This document shows positions 43,763 to 56,289 of a DNA stretch of 64,000 nucleotides, in pieces; position 1 is the first letter of the stretch, and each line of letters opens with the position of its first letter. The notes below the pieces were generated by a model. The model did not search any database. It saw only the letters and a list, made by a program, of their open reading frames with translations, and was not told the DNA's origin. The stretch is from Hexactinellida sp. DTS-2022 (taxonomy: Eukaryota; Porifera; Hexactinellida): positions 1,860,001-1,924,000 of the forward strand of contig JAPNXP010000013.1 of NCBI GenBank assembly GCA_028753945.1, given 5' to 3'. The translations under genes were made by a program, and so were the position numbers.

Positions 43763-45900
43763 AGCCATGTGGGTGCATGCAGTGAGATATAATTTTTTGT
43801 CAAGGTACAAAAATCTACTATAATACTATATGACTCGCCAATCCAATCACTCACAAATGAAGCTTTGTAAACCAAAAGATTCAGAATCTTCGACTTCTTA
43901 TCTTCTATTGATAACATCTTTATTTCCTCGGAACCAAATAAATTTCGTCTATCATGTAACATTTCCTAATGTGGAATGTGTTAAATCGCTTTTTTGCCGG
44001 TAACATCGATTTTTTCAGGAAACGCATATTTTCAACATGTCCACTTAACTCCACTCATCGGAACAAAAACTACTGGTTAACGAATAATTCTTTTTATTTT
44101 TATCAATATTTGCTCTCACCGTGAGAATTTTCTCTATTTCTACATTTGATGAGTTAATTACGAGTCATATCAACTATATTTTCCCCATGGATTGATTCTT
44201 CTCCCCCAAACGGCAATAATCTGAGGGTTGTCATCCCACATCGTTTACAACATTTGTATTCTGAATTTCTATACAGAATTATCTTAAAATTAATACTTTT
44301 ATTAAAGCCAAATTTTTGTTTCGTGGGACATTTCCATTCCATGAAATTATACTATTGATGACAACCAGCGGATCAGAAAATTGACAGATGAAACGACAGT
44401 TTATCAAGATGATAAAGTCGTTATAGATGAAATGTTTATTCTTTACAATTCTTTAACCTTGCATGTTTATTTAACAAACATGTAATTTCCAAATAGTTAT
44501 TTTTGCACTTTCCTGATACATTCCAGCGTTGCTATATAAAATTTATTCGAATATGTTCATGTGATATATCAAATTATCGGACACGAATTCAACAATAAAA
44601 AGACTATATTACTTAATTTGAACAAGGCCAACTTTAAATCTGATTACACGTTTCAAAAAAGCGGGTATCTTTCGAATCGATAATTTTGAGAAATAGACTA
44701 CTCTATATCACAAAAATACAGAGGACCTTTATTAGATTATATTTAACCTAAACAATCTAATAACTGCTTTTATCCTACAAAATAATGACTTGAATACAAT
44801 ATGATAATGAAATATTTCAGGTCGAGCGACATATCGGGAACTAAGATTTCCTAATAAGTTTTAGTGGCATTATTCTTTAATATGTATATTTTAATTGCAC
44901 TTTAGTGTATTTTATAACTGGATTGAGGTTCCATTTTGAGTTATTCAGATCATTTAATTGTTATTCTTAACTTTTCATACTTTAAATCTATAAGAATATC
45001 AATAAAACTGAATGTACATTATTAATCAGCTTTCTTTGAATCAACACATAGAGATAGGTTTCTTTTTTCAGTATTATCATGATTTCAGAAAATTTTCTAT
45101 TTTCGATTTGTCAAATAACGCAAATGGAACTAAACAGTCGATGGAATTTCAATTCGACAGAAATTTCGAATTTCTTTGATATACTATCTTACTTTGAGTT
45201 ATAAGGTTCTAAAAGAAATTATATTCCTATGAAATATTCCTATTTTCATTTCTAAGGCACTGTTCCAAGAAGCTTTATTTTCCAAAGATTCAGATTTGGC
45301 GACTTCTCATCCATCGATAATACATTTATGCCATTCTAACATTATTTATCATTAGTTAGATGTACCAAACCATTCATATTTCGCCCAAACCTTGAAATTT
45401 ACCAAGATACTTTTTTAATGTCCGCAGAATTCCATATATTACCCCGAAACTACTCGTCACTTAATTGTTTGGCCCATAGTATACTAACTTAATTGATCTT
45501 GAGGGACAATGCGTATCCTCTGTTCTTCCTCCAAGTATTCAACCATAGGAGAAAACTTTTGACCTGTAGCCAAAGGTGCCAGTGGTGCACCTCAATACAA
45601 AGTACAGGTGGAACTAGCACTACCTTGCACCACCAGCACTTCTATCGCTGAGTGCAGGTGATGCACTTGCACCACCTGCACCACCGTACTTTGCGCCTAT
45701 GTATTCAACGCATATCTTTATTGCCTATCAATCAAATAGATAATGAGATTAAGAAATATCAAATACTTTGTTATTTTTGTGCCATATAATATACACAATA
45801 ATCTGTAATTTAAATTATCTTTTCCCCCCATCAAAAACTCTCTATTGACGCGATTTGTACAATTGTCTAGAGTAATTAAGGCAGTCATGTAGGTATTTAG
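43763..45900. other. AT-rich DNA with a MITE fragment and a GCACCACC patch
   Basis: No gene seen. 44500-44645 ('cagcgttgctat', 'catgtgatatatcaaattatc', 'acaataaaaagac.atat') repeats 60660-60805 and belongs to the same MITE family. At 45555-45705 there is a GC-richer patch of 'gtgcaccacc' units bounded by AAAGGTGC and GTACTTTGCGCC, possibly a small hAT-like element, not confirmed. Confidence 0.45.
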
Positions 45901-46058
45901 GAACTATGCCTATATCAATGTCGCATAATTTCGTGCCTCGTTTGGCCATCAATGTGTAAATCAGTTATATCTTCGGCGTATAAGAATTTATTCTGCATAT
46001 CAACATCTACTACTGAATAACGGGAGTAATATATAAAAAACACAATTGATGTCGATCT

Positions 46059-46319
<261 letters not shown>

Positions 46320-46327
<8 letters not shown>

Positions 46328-46505
46328 AAGGTTTGTCCAGAATTAATAGGAAAGACCACAAGCTCTAGAGACCTGGAAATTTGCATGCAGGGATAATAAA
46401 AAAAAGCTGACAACGATTTATTGGTATTCTAAACGAAATAACGGGATTAGGGTACTATAAAGGCCCATATTTAATGATAACTCTTTCAGTTTGTATCCGA
46501 TTGCC
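46320..46505. repeat. Dispersed repeat R1, copy 2
   Basis: Same block order as 8518-8695 ('aggaaagaccacaagctcta', 'attctaaacgaaataacgg', 'aggcccatattt', 'aactctttcagttt'). Begins exactly where the GT tract ends. Confidence 0.65.
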
Positions 46506-46695
46506 TACAATCTTGTTGGCCAGACAAATGAAATATGATATAGGTATACCGGTTTATGGGTCACGTGGGATTTTATTATTATTATTATTATTTCTTTAAA
46601 TTCACTACACATTTTCACCATTTAGTGATGTATTAATAGCATACATATATGCATAATTTAGACATTTACATATCCATAAGTGTTCATATAAAGGT

Positions 46696-47097
46696 AAGGC
46701 TGGATTCGGTTAACCGTTTCTGACATCGGTTAACGGTTAGAGATTTTATTAACCAGTTAGCCGGTCTGTTGAATAACAGCAGAATTATTGGGAAATAAAT
46801 GCATAAAGAATTAAAAAAAATTGAAATTTATCAGAATATGTAGTCAAAAATCCATTTCTTATCACCACTTAATAATTTTTATTGGACAACATTGATTTAT
46901 ATTTACCTAAAGCACGAAATGTATCAGTTAATATACTTATGCAGTTATACTTTATGCGCCTGAGTCTTATTCTGTAGTATAATCAAATTTTTATTAGGGA
47001 TTTATTGTATTAATTAGGATGGCGGTTAAGTGGTTAACCGTGGCGAGAAATCGAATTGTAACCGTTGCCTCAGATCGGTTAGCCAACCCCACCCTTG
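46696..47097. mobile_element. hAT-type MITE 'AAGGCTGG', copy 1
   Basis: Ends AAGGCTGGATTCGGTTAACC and, from the right, CAAGGGTGGGGTTGGCTAAC. Near identical to 51063-51473, which has a clear 8-bp duplication. Here the flanks do not match. A partial third copy may start at about 63866 ('ctcggttaaccggttaaacg'). Confidence 0.8.
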
Positions 47098-47274
47098 GGC
47101 TGTCAAGCAGCCGTTAATTATATTACGTAGTGTCTACTACGAACAAACTAAGGTCGCGTAGCGACCTTTGTGAATGAGTGATCCGTCGAGAAGCGACCGA
47201 GTTCGAAGGGCTCGTGCTATTAAACCACAAACATATATTTATGTGGTTATATTTGTTTGTATCTTCAGAGCAGA

Positions 47275-48035
47275 ATGCCAATCCAATCCAATCGAGAGAA
47301 CTTATCGATTTTCGATTGCTGAATTTTGTATCGATTGTATTATCGATAGGATTGCCCAAAGTTTTCTTCGATTGGATAATTATCGAAAGATTTTTATCGA
47401 CTATCAATTTTTCCCCCGATATTTTCGATTACGAGTATGGCGAATAATATTGAAGTCTTTGTTTGTTTGGACGAATAAGTATGAAAAACCATGACAAAAT
47501 TATAGCTAATGAGTTAAACACATCCCTGAAATTAAATTCAAAAGTATTTCTATTTGCTTTACTTTACATACGGTATCCGAGTATCGTTTTATGTTAATAG
47601 TCATTGAAGCATCTATAGATGATATTATGCTTCTGTAAGCTTAATGAGCTTAAATGTATAAATTCTAAATATTGTTGTTCAAATACATTTGGTAGGTTAG
47701 TGTACATATTCTAAATCATGGAGACAAGATAAAGAACCATAAATTTTATTCTATATATTAAATAATATATACACGATCAATGGATCATGGATATTAGTAT
47801 ATAACCGATACAAAATCGGTGAATTATAGATAGAAATCTACAAGTAATCGATAAATAATAGATATATTAATTGACAAATATTCAATAAATATTCCATTGA
47901 AATTCAACATATAATCGATAAATAATCGATGATTTTATCCATTGTCGATTAGATTGGATAGTGTGATCATATCATCGATTGGATTGGCTATCGATATCGA
48001 TTGACAAATTTTACATCGATTGGATTGGATTGGCA
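47275..48035. mobile_element. TIR element 'TGCCAATCCAATCC', 761 bp
   Basis: Ends TGCCAATCCAATCCAATCGA and its complement at 48035. The interior is saturated with 'atcgat'/'cgataaat' units in both orientations, and ORFs crossing it are repeat-derived. No target duplication could be called. It splits the Helitron-like 5' region. Confidence 0.7.
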
Positions 48036-48097
48036 ACCCAGTTCATTGTTGATTGAAGAAACTGGAAGGTTTCCAAATCTGATTCTTGGCATGTAGG

Positions 48098-48289
48098 CAG
48101 TGGCGGCCGCCACCCCCAGATTTTTGGTTTGCCCCCCCGTTGGAGGGGCGGAAATCCAGTGTTTACGTAAGAAAAGCGGGTGTTTCCAAGCAAGGAGGTC
48201 GGGAAATTATCATTACAAATGTATGTCCGCCCTCCCAGCACATCCGTTCGCCCCCCCCTCCCGAGGTTGCGTAGCTGGCGCTTCCCCTG
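48098..48289. mobile_element. GC-rich hAT MITE, 192 bp
   Basis: Flanks CATGTAGG and CATGTAAG (7/8). Ends CAGTGGCGGCC and, from the right, CAGGGGAAGCGCC. Proline/glycine-like ORFs across it are GC artefacts. Confidence 0.75.
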
Positions 48290-48939
48290 CATGTAAGGTA
48301 ACTTTTGGCGCCCGACAACAACTTTAGGTTTCCACCCGAAATTAATCACACCTCACCAAGTTATGACGTCATTGATACATTTTGAGAAGCATGAAAATTC
48401 AATTAATCGCACATAATTCGTACGGGAAACCAGAATAAGATCGACTGGAATAAGATCGACTGGAATAAGATCGACTGGAATAGGTTCAACTAATTACAAT
48501 ACTGGAATAGGATCGACTGGAATAAATTCGACTAGTTTACAAGAGTGGAATAGGTTCGACTAGTTTCCAAGACTGGAATAAGATCGACTGGAATAAGTTC
48601 GACTAATTTCCAAGACTGTAATAAGTTTGACTGGAATAAGATCGACTAGTTTGCAAGACTGGAATAAGATCGACTGGAATAAGTTTGACTAATTTCCAGG
48701 ATTGTTTTAAGTGTGAATAAAATACATGCATACGAAGGGATTATGTGTACCACCTAACTGTGGTAATGTTTCGCTTAATTGTGTAGTAAAATTATCCTAT
48801 TGAAGAACAACACCAGGTTCATAAATTTGGCTTCTTGTCGTATATAATCTCTCGGAGAGTTTGAAAATTATTTACTTAAAACTTCTTGAAATTAATATTA
48901 TTGCTGGAAATCTCTTACCATACCAAAATCATGTCCTTT

Positions 48940-50740
48940 AGGAAATAATCGAAGGCGCGCGGAGAGGTTCTCATGTGTATATCACTGCATCGTATGTCTA
49001 TACTAAAGAAAAAGACAACGGAAAATATCGCTATTTAAAATCTGTAGAGTCTAGGAAGGGATGTCCACGTCGTGCATCTATATACTTAGAAACAGATCAA
49101 TTTGCTTTGACAAGGGAACACAATGACCACCAGCAAGTAACCGATGAAAAAGTGGAAGTTTTGAAATAAGAGCAACTCTTAAGCGAAGAGCGGAAATATC
49201 ACAAGGACACTAAATCAAATTTTGATGAAGAAGCAAATTCATCAAGAGTTGGTGGGCAGGTTAGTTTTGTTCATTTAGAAAGTTCCATGTATAAGAGGCG
49301 AAGGTTAAACAGACCAAATATTCCTCAGGATGCTGAAGATGCAATCTCCTTATTAAATGACTCGGGTAATGAATGTAAACAATATCTTACATTCACAATT
49401 AATGAGCCAGAAAATGGGGAATTTTCGTTGGGATTTATTAGTCCAAGTTGGAGTACTACCCTACAAGTTAATTCAGAGTCGTTATTACAAGCTGATGCTA
49501 CTTTTTTGTCGTCCCAAATCAGTCTATCAATTATTGAACATATTTCTTCAGTTTAAATCTTATAGCTTACCCGCAGTCCATATTCTTATGTCTCTAAAGA
49601 CAAGCGTATTATATAGCAAAAATTTAAAGAAATATTTCAATTTACTGTGTAAGGAATTGTTAGAGATTTAGAGGAAGCATTATTTCAATCATTTTCTAAT
49701 GGATTTCTTGCGGCCGTAGCAAGTGGTTGTTTATTTCACTACAAAAAAGCAACATATAAGACCGGAATACTGAGAAATGGACTTGCAAATTTTTATTATT
49801 CCAATCAAGAGTTTAATAGCTGGTTTCAACAATTGACGAATTTGCCCCTTCTTCCTTCAGATAAAATTCCAGAGACATATTATTTACTCAAGATTCAGTA
49901 CCAGAATTACTTCATTCGGATAAGAAAAAACTAACAGTTTACATATTATGAGAGATATTGGCTACGAAAAATCGGTCCGATGCGACTTTCTGTATTTCGA
50001 AATGAAAAACGATCAACGAACGACTTAGAAAGCTTTCATTCTAATCTAAAACGAAAATTTAAATCTCATAATCCGAATTTTTGGGATTTTATCAGGGATT
50101 TTATCAGGGCTTTTCACGAGTCACTTGATTGACTCGATGAATCGCGAGTCTCCACGAGTAATCGAGTCACACTCGGTGACTCGAGTCACCTAATTTTGTC
50201 ACGAGTCAATTGACTGGGTGACTCGAGTCATCGAATTTTGTCACGAGTCAACTGACTCGGTGACTCGAGGCACCTAATTTTGTCACGAGTCAATTGACTC
50301 GGTAACTCGATTCATCGAATTTTATCACGAGTCAATTGACTCGGTGACTCGAGTCAGGACTCGCGAGTCATCGAGTTAGGATTCGCGAAGCCATCGAGTT
50401 TCAGGAATCGGGAATTATTGATGTCTACATATGGTAAGATTAAGCAATTGGAAATTGAGTATTATCCGAGTAATCTTTTACTGCTCTGATTATATTCAGA
50501 ATTTGACAAACCCATGAATCTCAAAAGATATTATTTGAATGACTTGATGACTCGCGAGTCACCACGAGTCATCGTGTCAGACTCGGTGTCTCGAGTCACT
50601 GAATTTTGTCGCGAGTCAATGGACTCGCTGACTCGAGTCACTGAATTTTATCACGAGTCAAATGACTCGTTGACTCATGAAAAGCCCTGGATTTTCAGCA
50701 CTTTTGCAGTCACCTATAATATTTAATGGATCTATATTTG
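48940..50740 (+). pseudogene. FLYWCH zinc finger-MULE transposase, broken
   Basis: 48950-49169 encodes a FLYWCH-like finger: VYITASYVYTKEKDNGKYRY, a CPRRAS cysteine and REHNDHQ (HxH). A stop at 49167 separates it from RRRLNRPNIPQDAEDAISLL and SESLLQADATF (first catalytic Asp of MULE transposases, about 49490). Further pieces (CLFHYKKATYKTGILRNGLA at about 49728) follow in other frames, ending in ERSTNDLESFHSNLKRKF and HNPNFWDFI at about 50010-50085, the usual MULE C-terminal block. At least three frame changes or stops are present. Insertion of the GACTCG element then cuts the end. Cut-and-paste transposase of the MuDR group; inactive as written. Confidence 0.8.
50103..50689. mobile_element. 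GACTCG-array element, copy 2
   Basis: Ends CAGGGCTTTTCACGAGTCA and GAAAAGCCCTG; the left end is preceded by AT as in copy 1. GATTTT repeats on both sides (50097-50102, 50690-50695). It lies within the last codons of the MULE transposase, so it is younger than that element. Confidence 0.8.
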
Positions 50741-50754
50741 TAATTTGTCTTTAT

Positions 50755-50965
50755 TCAGTTTAGTTCGTTCAGTTCAGTTCTTTCAATCCGTTCAATTCGT
50801 TCAATTCGTTTTCAATTCAGTTCGTTCAGTTCGTTCAATTGCCATTCGGAAACCGTTGACGTTCGTTCAGTTCGTTCACCGTGAATCCCTTAAAAGCCCT
50901 GCGTTCAGTTCGTTCTGTTCAAGTTCAATAAGTTCGTTCGTGAACCTTTCATTCCCTGGTTACTA
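50755..50965. repeat. TTCGTTCAGT tandem array
   Basis: Irregular 'gttcgttcagttcgttcaat' units run for about 200 bp with an 'aaaagccctgcgttcag' piece in the middle that recalls a hAT-type terminus. The Ser/Phe/Val-rich ORF across it is repeat-derived. Confidence 0.75.
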
Positions 50966-51056
50966 CTAATGGTTTCAACTTTCAAGCAGTGTCCGATTTG
51001 TAGAGGGACAATTCAACAATACTTCCATATATCTTTATGATCCCTTCAATTTAAGT

Positions 51057-51628
51057 CAGGTGAAGGCTGGATTCGCTCAACCGGTTAACCGTTGCTGACA
51101 TCGGTTAACGGTTAGAGATTTTATTAACCAGTTAGCCGGTCTGTTGAATAACAGCAGAGTTATTTGGAAATTAATGTATAAAGTATTAAACCTTTTTGAA
51201 TTTTATCAGAATATGTAGTCCTAAATCCATTTCTCATCACCACTTAATAAATTTTATTGGACAACATTGATTTAAATTTACCTAAATCACGAAATGTATT
51301 AGTTAATATACTTATGCAGTTATACTTTATACACCTGAGTCTTATTCTGTAGTATAATCAAATTTTTATTAGGAATTTATTGTATTGAGTAGGATGGGCG
51401 GTTAACCGGTTAACCGTGGCGAGAAATCGAATTGTAACCGTTGCCTCAGATCGGTTAGCCAACCCCACCCTTGGTCAGGTGTGTCAAACTCGATTCGAAT
51501 TGTGGGCCAATTTTATAATCCCAGCCCTCACCCGGCGGCCATATTCCAGATATTTTAATGGATTTCGGGCCATATCTGACCAAGAGGGGGCCATAAATGG
51601 CCCGCGGCCCACCAGTTTGACACGCCTG
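51057..51628. mobile_element. hAT MITE 'CAGGTGTGTCAAACT', interrupted
   Basis: Exact 8-bp duplication ATTTAAGT (51049-51056, 51629-51636). Right end, read inward, CAGGCGTGTCAAACTGG; left end CAGGTG then, after the nested element, TGTCAAACTCG. Without the nested copy it is about 150 bp. The 'gggccat/gcccgcggccc' content is typical of widespread hAT MITEs. Confidence 0.88.
51063..51473. mobile_element. hAT-type MITE 'AAGGCTGG', copy 2 (nested)
   Basis: Exact 8-bp duplication GTCAGGTG (51055-51062, 51474-51481), lying across the first bases of the host MITE. Ends AAGGCTGGATTCGCTCAACC and, from the right, CAAGGGTGGGGTTGGC. About 95 percent like 46696-47097. Confidence 0.88.
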
Positions 51629-52345
51629 ATTTAAGTTGTTTCAGTAGTAAGATTAGATTAGTTAATTCTATTTGTTAGCTTCATGAATTTAGTTACCTAC
51701 ATATAATATTGCTTTCTTTATTATTCATTAATTAGTGTAGTAATCACAGCTGCATAATTAAAATTAATTATTAATGGAAATAGTAATGCGTAATACGCGC
51801 GTCGCACGGTGCTGATATATCTCCGGCCAAACAGTTAAAGTGGTCCGGCCAAAACCGGACCGTCATATATAATATAGTAGAATAATTGAAAACTGGCCCG
51901 GCCATGGCTGAACCAGCCGGACCGCATGCTACGCCTATGCGTAAGTGTTCTGTCGAGCTCAGACGTATTGCAGTCGATCTTATTCCAATTTATAAATTAT
52001 TCCAGTCGATCTTATTCCAGTCTTGGAAACTAGTCGAACTTATTCCAGTCGATCCTGTTAATAAGGGCGAAAATGAGCAGTCTCCAGTCGATCCTATTCA
52101 GTCAACTCAATTCGTACCCTTTAATAAGAGATAAAATCTGAAAATTTAATGAACATTCAAATTAGTATAATCTGTTTAACTGAGACGTTTTCTCTCCAGA
52201 TTACCCATATGCTTACTCATTATCGGATTATGACGTAATCCCTAAAATTTCATTGTTAATTTGACTATTTTAGGCCTACTTTACGATGTATGATTAATGC
52301 TAGAAGTATATGAACCACACACCAACCGCAAAGCGATTGGTGTTT

Positions 52346-52712
52346 TTATAGGCTCCGATTTTGGGCTTCTGGGATGGGTCGGTATGCTGGGTAATGGTGG
52401 CACTGGGGAAAATACAAACAAATACAAACAAACAAACAAACAAATACAGAACAATTGAATTTAATCATATAGATGAGCATTGTTAGTTCTGGTGTTCTTT
52501 GTATAGAAAACAAATTTACAATGAGTTAACATTAATTATGCGGGACCATTGATAATTTCTTGCATATCTCTGAATTTCAACGAAGCCCAATTGGAACCAG
52601 TCCTCTGGCCTATCAAAATACCTGCAAGTGATTTAAGTGACTGCTGCAGATAAAACGAACAAGTTTCTACCTTGCCCTGGTGTTCGTATTAACGAGAGTC
52701 ATCTCTGTTAAG
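52346..52712. other. Short (AAAC)n/(AAAT)n run and unassigned DNA
   Basis: 'acaaacaaatacaaacaaac' at 52413-52446, otherwise nothing recognised. Confidence 0.6.
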
Positions 52713-52933
52713 TACCGTATTTCCGCGAATAAGCGCCCCGGCGCTTATTGTTTTCGTGGGCCAAAATTATCTTGAAATCTTTGTGAAAAATCCAGAATAT
52801 AATATTTAGGTCGGTTCTAATGGTTTCCACCAACAGTATACCTACCGAAGTAGCCAAAATCAATCGAATTACATTACAGTAATTAACTAATGTGGTTTTT
52901 AATGACCCTGCGCTTATTCGGGGAAATACGGTA
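52713..52933. mobile_element. TIR MITE 'TACCGTATTTCC', ~221 bp
   Basis: TACCGTATTTCCGCGAATAA and, from the right, TACCGTATTTCCCCGAATAA, with GCGC next. Whether the outer TA is a target duplication or part of the repeat cannot be decided. The 'tattcgcggaaatacggta' type end is common in animal genomes. Confidence 0.8.
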
Positions 52934-54145
52934 TTTGAAATATCAGTCCTTATTAATTATTAATATTGATTTAAAATCCTTGTAGGTTGGGCTACATAAT
53001 TCAGCACATTTACTATCCCCTATAAACCAAATGAAAGCGCATTATATGGGAAATATTATCTAAATTTATTAAAATTATATACGCACAGTATATACATTTT
53101 GCAATTATATTCGTGAGGGAGAAAATATATTGACATAATTTGTAGTTGTTTTGGAATTTATAATAGATGCTACTCGAGTTACATCGAATAGCTTAGTGTT
53201 CAAATTGAAAATAGAAGCGCTTCTATATTTAATTTTAAAACTAAGATTCTATATATAAGATTATGCGTATATACAACCATACGTAGATGTACCTATCATG
53301 GAGGGGCTCTGGAGTGTCAAGACCCCCCAGGTCGTTGATGTGCTAGCATCCTGCGGAGCGAAGATTGACCCATGCCATAAGGTTGTAAATTTAATGTACT
53401 TTATTTGTTTTATCCATTAGTAGCTTCGTCATTGGGCTCCGAATGCTGAAGTCGCTATCATGACAAGGTGCATTCGAAAGCAGACGCAGCCTGCATTAAT
53501 TTCGATCTTGGAACGAATTGACCTTTCTGATTGACCTTCGAGCTTGGAAGGACATGGTCGAAAGAATTGGCCCCAAAGCTGTCCCCCCCCCCAGGAAATA
53601 CCTCATTCCTACAAAGATCGGCGCTTATGGGTGTTGTGGTTGTATTTTGTCGCGAATCGACCTAGAAATCGATTCACACAAGTTTTATATTATATTATAT
53701 TATGTAAATCTTAAAGCAAAATGGCTTGACAAATTGGAAATATAAAATGTTAACTTAGAAATCATCTAAGAACCCCTTTTTAAATCAAGAATAAATAATT
53801 TGAACGTACGTAGCCTTAGATTAGGAACTGAATATTATTCAAATTTATACATATACGTATAACGGGATGGAAATTAAATAAGCTCTAAACCTATATACAT
53901 ACATAAGCGTTTAGTCCGGGATGGTTGGCAGTGTCATGAGCCAATGGCCCTAAATAGATATCTTCCGTTATTTCAAATAAAAGTGGGCCAACCAAACCTA
54001 AGTCCGAGTCACAAGGGCCCTACCAATCCCCGCTCCTAGTCCAAGCTTATGCAATATGCAATGCATTGCATAAACTATTGAATATGATTATTTTTGTGCG
54101 CCCATAATCAATAAAAACTCATACACACACAATAACATTGTGTAT
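52934..54145. other. No gene recognised; GC-richer patch 53290-53670
   Basis: The patch 'ggaggggctctggagtgtca' to 'cgcgaatcgacctagaaatc' has higher GC than its flanks and a 75-codon ORF (53518-53745), but no family motif, A/B box pair or terminal repeats that I can confirm. It could be a SINE or decayed gene. 53930-54050 repeats 'gggccc' in both orientations. Confidence 0.4.
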
Positions 54146-54240
54146 TCGCGAACACACAAAGTTTGAAATTGTGTGTTCGTGAACGCACAGCAAATATTGT
54201 GTGTTCGCGAATACACATGTGTGTTCGTGAACACACAGAA
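54146..54240. repeat. GTGTGTTCGCGAACACACA palindromic tandem units
   Basis: Four partly palindromic units ('gtgtattcgcgaacacaca', 'gtgtgttcgtgaacgcaca' and similar) in a row. Each can form a hairpin. Confidence 0.8.
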
Positions 54241-54455
54241 GTTTCTAATACACTGCAACATAAATACATAAGCTACTATACATAAGGTCTATTCACTCAC
54301 TAATACCAGGGACAACAGATAGTCGAGTTTTCCATAAGTGCTAAATAATCAGTGAAATGATATCATATATAATTTCACTTAAATGAGTTATAACACCACA
54401 GAACACTTATAAAAAATGATTACATCTGTGCTGACATCATGTTCCTTTGAAGATA

Positions 54456-54649
54456 CAGTCAGGTCTGCTTATTATGAACAAGATTTCGTCTGCTTAATGT
54501 GAAGATTTTTTATTATGAACAAACCCTATGGTCCCAATTTAACAACTTACATAGGGATTGTATTAAGTTGAGTTCGCTTATTATAAAGTCTCTCTATTAT
54601 GAACACAATTTTTGGTCCCTTGAATGTTCATAATAAAAGAACCTGACTG
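54456..54649. mobile_element. pogo-like MITE, 194 bp
   Basis: Ends CAGTCAGGTCTGCTTATTAT and, from the right, CAGTCAGGTTCTTTTATTAT, flanked by TA. Interior 'ttattatgaac' units in both orientations. Confidence 0.85.
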
Positions 54650-55213
54650 TACTATACTTATATTTTGGTAGTTGTTTGATTTAAGGTACCTCCAAAAAAT
54701 GCCATCGGCAAAGCTACAATGTTAATTTTTTTGTAATGTCACCTTCACTGTAAAGGTTAAATTATTGCAGAAACGTGTTTGGGCGGTAACTGACGGTTAG
54801 TGTGTTTGAAGTGTACTATTAGCTCAGTTAATTTCAGAGATGTTCTAGTTTCACTATTAATAAAATAGGTGACGAGTCATCACTTTTTATGTGCATGTTG
54901 GGTGTTTCCCGAACGTCAAAAATACATTCAAAATATGAAATTAGCAAAATATTTTAATCAGATTTTTACGATGTCATTATCACCTCTTGGTGTCAAGACC
55001 CATTTGTAGAGGTGTTTACTAGGCATCAGGATCAATTGATAAATTGGAAATTTATTTCTATCTTGTATAATTTCTGAGATTAAAGTTATTAAATTAATTA
55101 GTATTAAATAATTATTAAAATTATTAATAATTTAACACATATTTTAGATCAACTATGTACATTTATAAAGTTTTTTATTCTGTAAATACTATTTATAATG
55201 AATTTTAACACTA

Positions 55214-55849
55214 CAGTGGAACCCCGCGTATCGGGGCACCTCCGTTAAAGCGCACAGCTCCCCGATACGAGGGAGTGCCCCGATATGCGGGATTCTAAGA
55301 GAACTCCAATTTTTTGGTGGAATCTACTCCACAAAACATACACAGATAGTCAAAACTTAAAGTTAAGGCTGATATTTTAACAGCACTGAACATTACAATT
55401 TCACATTACCAGTGGAGTTTGCTTATTACTAGTTATTAGCAACTCCCGTCTTAGCAATATTGCTTTATTATCAACCGAATTTCGGGTCCCAAGCGTGATA
55501 CATACTGTTAATTTAATCCCCTCATTAGTAACTTCGCCTATTATCAACCAGCTAAGTGGGAAACACTGGTTGCTATTAAGCGAACTACACAGTACTTCTA
55601 CCTGCTCTAGAAGTCACAACTTTATGATATGCAGGGAATATTTTTCTTGAAATACTCGTCCACGTTGGATGACGCTGAGCGGCCATATCAAGAATGCTAA
55701 GCTGATCAAAAGTAAAAGCATGTACTCAAGAGAAAGAAGTCTTAGGTGGAGTGCCCCGGTAATTAAATGGCGTTCCGATACGCGGGGTTAATTTGGTATT
55801 GAAAATAGCAAATTCCTAATCTACTGCCCCGATATGCGTCGTTCTACTG
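55214..55849. mobile_element. Tigger-derived MITE, 636 bp
   Basis: Ends CAGTGGAACCCCGCGTATCG and, from the right, CAGTAGAACGACGCATATCG, TA flanks. On the minus strand near 55680 a start MAAQRHPTW is followed by coding-like sequence, a decayed form of the N-terminal CENP-B-type helix-turn-helix also found at 58028-58534. So this is an internally deleted Tigger, not a MITE of unrelated origin. A smaller TA-flanked MITE is nested at 55409-55592. Confidence 0.85.
55409..55592. mobile_element. pogo-like MITE, 184 bp, nested
   Basis: Left CCAGTGGAGTTTGCTTATTA and, from the right, CTGTGTAGTTCGCTTAATAG; TA on both sides. 'ttattatcaacc' units inside. Confidence 0.7.
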
Positions 55850-56289
55850 TAGTATATTTGAATTCAACATACTCGATGATCCCTATAAATGATTTGTAAG
55901 TTTCTCTAATTTAATTTATCACTTTAAATTTAATTCAAGTGTTAGTGAACAAAGGAATTTTGTATCTCATTGTTGCAGAAACGGAGCCCAATTTGAAAAT
56001 CGTGCACTGTGAAAAGGTTAGAATTTTAATTCTCTATCGAATGCATATAAATTCAAAATTCGGGCACACTAGTTCCTATTTTGACATTAAATAGTGTAAA
56101 ATGTGTCCAAAATATGCAAGCAAGAATCGTGACCCCAGGTACACATGTGTAAACCCATGAGACATCTGCCCTGAAATTTCAGTCCGTAGAAAATACAATT
56201 CTGTTTTGTGGACACAGAAAAGTATAGTTAGATTAGAACTTGGTCTCTATAGTATGGTCTAGTCGGCACAGTGATAAGTGAGTAGCGAT

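Larger units (their letters stand above)
48424..52108 (+). mobile_element. FLYWCH-MULE (Mutator-like) transposon, 3.7 kb
   Basis: Exact 9-bp duplication AATTCGTAC (48415-48423, 52109-52117), the Mutator size. Subterminal 'ggaataagatcgactgg' arrays at 48430-48710 and the inverted set at 51965-52090 form the ends. A broken FLYWCH/MULE transposase gene lies between. Later insertions inside are the GACTCG-array element and the hAT pair at 51057-51628. Confidence 0.82.
47212..52345 (+). mobile_element. Helitron-like element (~500 bp) expanded to 5.1 kb by nested insertions
   Basis: Pieces at 47212-47274, 48036-48097, 48290-48423 and 52109-52345 together match 11006-11505 in order: TC-start terminus, 'tttccaaatctgattcttgg', 'gttatgacgtcattgataca', then 'ttatgacgtaatccctaaaa' and the 3' hairpin ACCAACCGCAAAGCGATTGG. 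They sum to about 496 bp. The gaps are three first-order insertions (47275-48035, 48098-48289, 48424-52108). The CTAG tip is lost. Confidence 0.75.
54250..56285 (-). repeat. 1.2-1.5-kb repeat unit, copy 3, inverted
   Basis: Minus-strand copy of 39225-40710. 'cactgtgccgac' near 56270, 'gtgaccccaggtacacatgt' near 56133, 'gtgttgggtgtttcccgaac'-type block near 54900 and the hairpin region near 54430-54700. Two pogo-like MITEs (54456-54649 and 55214-55849) are inserted, and the hairpin itself is split by the first. Confidence 0.65.

Noticed and set aside
53518-53745. 75-codon ORF in a GC-richer patch as a small gene
   Set aside because: No homology, no splice signals, and it runs into AT-rich repeat sequence.
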